Source: Taxillus chinensis
Lineage: Eukaryota; Streptophyta; Magnoliopsida; Santalales; Loranthaceae
Length of the DNA stretch: 64,000 nucleotides
Direction: 5' to 3'
Assembly: GCA_023512835.1 (NCBI GenBank)
Contig: CM042091.1
Span: forward strand, 7,549,079 to 7,613,078
Part shown: positions 62,801 to 64,000 of the stretch, piece after piece
How positions within the stretch are numbered: position 1 is the first letter of the stretch
Layout: the number at the start of each line of letters is the position of its first letter
Translations under genes and position numbers: made by a program
Notes under the pieces: generated by a model
The model's input: the letters and a program-made list of their open reading frames with translations, nothing else
Told to the model about the DNA's origin: nothing
The model's database searches: none

Positions 62801-63512
62801 CAATATCAAATTATTAACTTTAACATTAATACAATAAGTTAATAATATAAAAATATTAGTATAAATTTATCATTATAAGCAAATTAATCAATATAATAAT
62901 ATACTTGAGGCTTGGGCATATTAAGCTCACGAGTGGAACACTACCAGCCTTGGCCTTGGACTTGTTAAGCTTGCAGACTTTACAATGGTTTTGGGCTTGT
63001 TTAAAATGAATAACAAGCCAAGTTTTTTGCAATTCGATTCTGAACCGAACCCGAGTAGCTTGGCTCACTGACAGCCCTACTGGCATCGAATGGGAGAGAA
63101 TTTAATGCCATGAACTGAAACATGTTTAAGAATGATTTGTATCTTCATTAGTTTTAATGTTGGTTGTGTAAATTTGTCCGATAAAATAAATGTTGGTTGT
63201 GCAATTTTCTTTTTCAAAATGATTTTGAGTTACACTGCTTTTTGCTGCAATATAAATTTGTCATCATTTGCATGCTTCATCTATATAAAGTTTGAGGAAG
63301 ATTCAATTTGAAACAATACATCATAATAATCTAATTCTTTCTACAAAACTTCATTTATTATAATCCTGGAAACTTGTACAATAACGTGTACTGATTATAA
63401 AAAGTTCATGTAGGTTGGTGTTGGTATGTGCATGGAAGGAATAGAGCAGAATCCAGTTGTTTATGAACTGATGTCTGAAATGGCATTCCATAGTGAAAAA
63501 GTTCAACTTGTG
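56872..63512 (+). CDS. NAGLU: Alpha-N-acetylglucosaminidase (GH89), 5' part, runs off the window
   Basis: Glycoside hydrolase family 89; removes terminal alpha-linked N-acetylglucosamine, expected in the secretory pathway, vacuole or wall. Exons seen: 56872-57102, 57348-57424, 57759-57970, 58250-58371, 58461-58546, 58757-58851, 59007-59088, 59538-59644, 60015-60045, 60977-61094, 61725-61775, 61945-62054, 62184-62286, 63414-63512; 508 residues so far. The N-terminus carries a signal or anchor segment ([20 protein letters not shown]). Conserved blocks: [85 protein letters not shown]. Both acidic residues matching the human catalytic pair are present, in DTFNEN (exon 10) and [10 protein letters not shown] (exon 14). 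Exon 9 is only 31 bases. The remaining exons lie beyond 64000, and 63513-64000 is intron. Confidence 0.93.
58076..58095. repeat. Run of 20 G in NAGLU intron 3
   Basis: Uninterrupted G run on the plus strand inside the intron; length uncertain for technical reasons. Confidence 0.9.
58886..59262. repeat. Inverted repeats flanking NAGLU exon 7
   Basis: The arm at 58886-58910 (TCACATATTTCACATGCAAA and CAATT) is the perfect reverse complement of 59238-59262 (25 of 25) and of 59199-59222 (24 of 24). The left arm is in intron 6 and both right arms are in intron 7, enclosing the 82-base exon 59007-59088. Confidence 0.92.
59499..59533. repeat. C runs forming the polypyrimidine tract of NAGLU exon 8
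   Basis: Two C runs broken by ACAA immediately precede CTCAG at the exon 8 acceptor (exon starts 59538). Confidence 0.9.
62386..62544 (+). other. Candidate alternative terminal exon in NAGLU intron 13
   Basis: An open stretch of 52 codons plus TGA, preceded by a good acceptor (pyrimidine-rich, ending TTTGTGCAG) and in phase 0, the phase in which exon 13 ends. It begins [20 protein letters not shown]. Use of it would give a 527-residue protein lacking the second catalytic acid. No family match was recognised, so it may equally be a chance or transposon-derived frame. Confidence 0.35.
62555..63077. mobile_element. hAT-like MITE in NAGLU intron 13
   Basis: About 523 bp, flanked by TACTGGC on both sides (62548-62554 and 63078-63084). 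The ends are imperfect inverted repeats: AGGCTGTTAACAAGCC on the left, GGGCTGTCAGTGAGCC read from the right. The inside is rich in GCTTGAGC-like repeats (for example AAGCTTGTTTGGGCTTGA), common in dispersed plant elements. A 7-8 bp duplication points to the hAT group. It has no coding capacity. Confidence 0.7.
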
Positions 63513-64000
63513 GTAATCAACTTTCTACAGCCCATGTTCATTTTTTTGTGAACATACTTACTCTGAATATTGAATTCCTCTTAGTATAATAATGTTGATC
63601 ACTTTAGCTAGGCTCTGGTGTCTGGTGAAGGTTGTAAGTCTCTGGCTCTCCAACCTTAGACAATGGTGGTCTGCACTGTTCTTCCTAGGTTAATTTTGGT
63701 TGGAATATTATTATATTGGTACTTTTAGTGGGCTTTGTCTACTATGTTAAAATGTTTTGGTCTAGGGACTAGGGAGCAAGTCTTCCCCTACTTATATTTG
63801 CGTGTTCTCTTCTTTGAACAAAGTTGGGTTCTTTCTGATGGGAAATGATTGGTGTTAAACAAGTTGCCTAGAAGGAGAGACATTGAATATGTGTTTATTC
63901 AGTCTTCCTTTTCCCTCTACATTTCAAAAATTAAGAAAATGGGTTTTTTTTTTGGGGGGGATTTAAAGGAATGACTTTTTGCTTCGGGCATATTATCTCG

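Overview
This is a piece of a flowering-plant nuclear chromosome, most likely a eudicot. The genes are split by GT-AG introns, intergenic DNA is AT-rich, decayed Ty1/copia, Ty3/gypsy, LINE and MITE copies are common, and every recognisable protein has close plant relatives. The species cannot be named from the sequence. I found no bacterial, phage, CRISPR or operon-like system, and nothing that amounts to a wholly new multi-gene system.

Layout, left to right. An F-box/WD40 gene (+, 353-11828, nine exons) has introns swollen by a decayed Ty3/gypsy element, an antisense copia remnant, LINE pieces and a plastid-trnM-like sequence. A 5'-truncated LINE follows (12427-13021). Next come the intronless N-terminal acetyltransferase gene NAA10 (+, 13431-14003) and a choline-transporter-like (SLC44/CTL) gene (-, 17353-19384). 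A copia 3' end (23306-23830) sits in a gene-poor stretch. A small three-exon gene for a basic 84-residue protein (-, 26223-27333) shows no long open frame. SMC5 (-, 29044-41100) has thirty exons. A second copia remnant and a tRNA-Gly(UCC) gene follow, then a chloroplast-targeted UPF0114 membrane protein (-, 44148-47245), the ribosome-assembly WD40 protein Notchless/NLE (-, 49754-56418), and the 5' two-thirds of an alpha-N-acetylglucosaminidase (GH89) gene (+, 56872 to beyond the right edge).

The genes are housekeeping in character: ubiquitin-ligase adaptor, N-terminal acetylation, lipid-head-group or membrane transport, genome maintenance (SMC5/6), 60S ribosome assembly, glycan breakdown and a plastid membrane protein. 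They do not form a pathway. From memory of Arabidopsis, relatives of four of them (NAGLU, UPF0114, CTL, NAA10) lie in the same relative order near At5g13690-At5g13780, which suggests an old collinear block interrupted here by SMC5 and NLE.

Exon coordinates were derived by hand from splice signals, reading-phase continuity and family similarity. In every multi-exon gene the phases close exactly. The most interesting observations are inverted repeats around exon 7 of the glucosaminidase gene, a well-formed alternative terminal exon in the same gene, a duplicated partial exon in NLE, a GC-AG intron in SMC5, and a plastid-like trnM copy with a changed anticodon.
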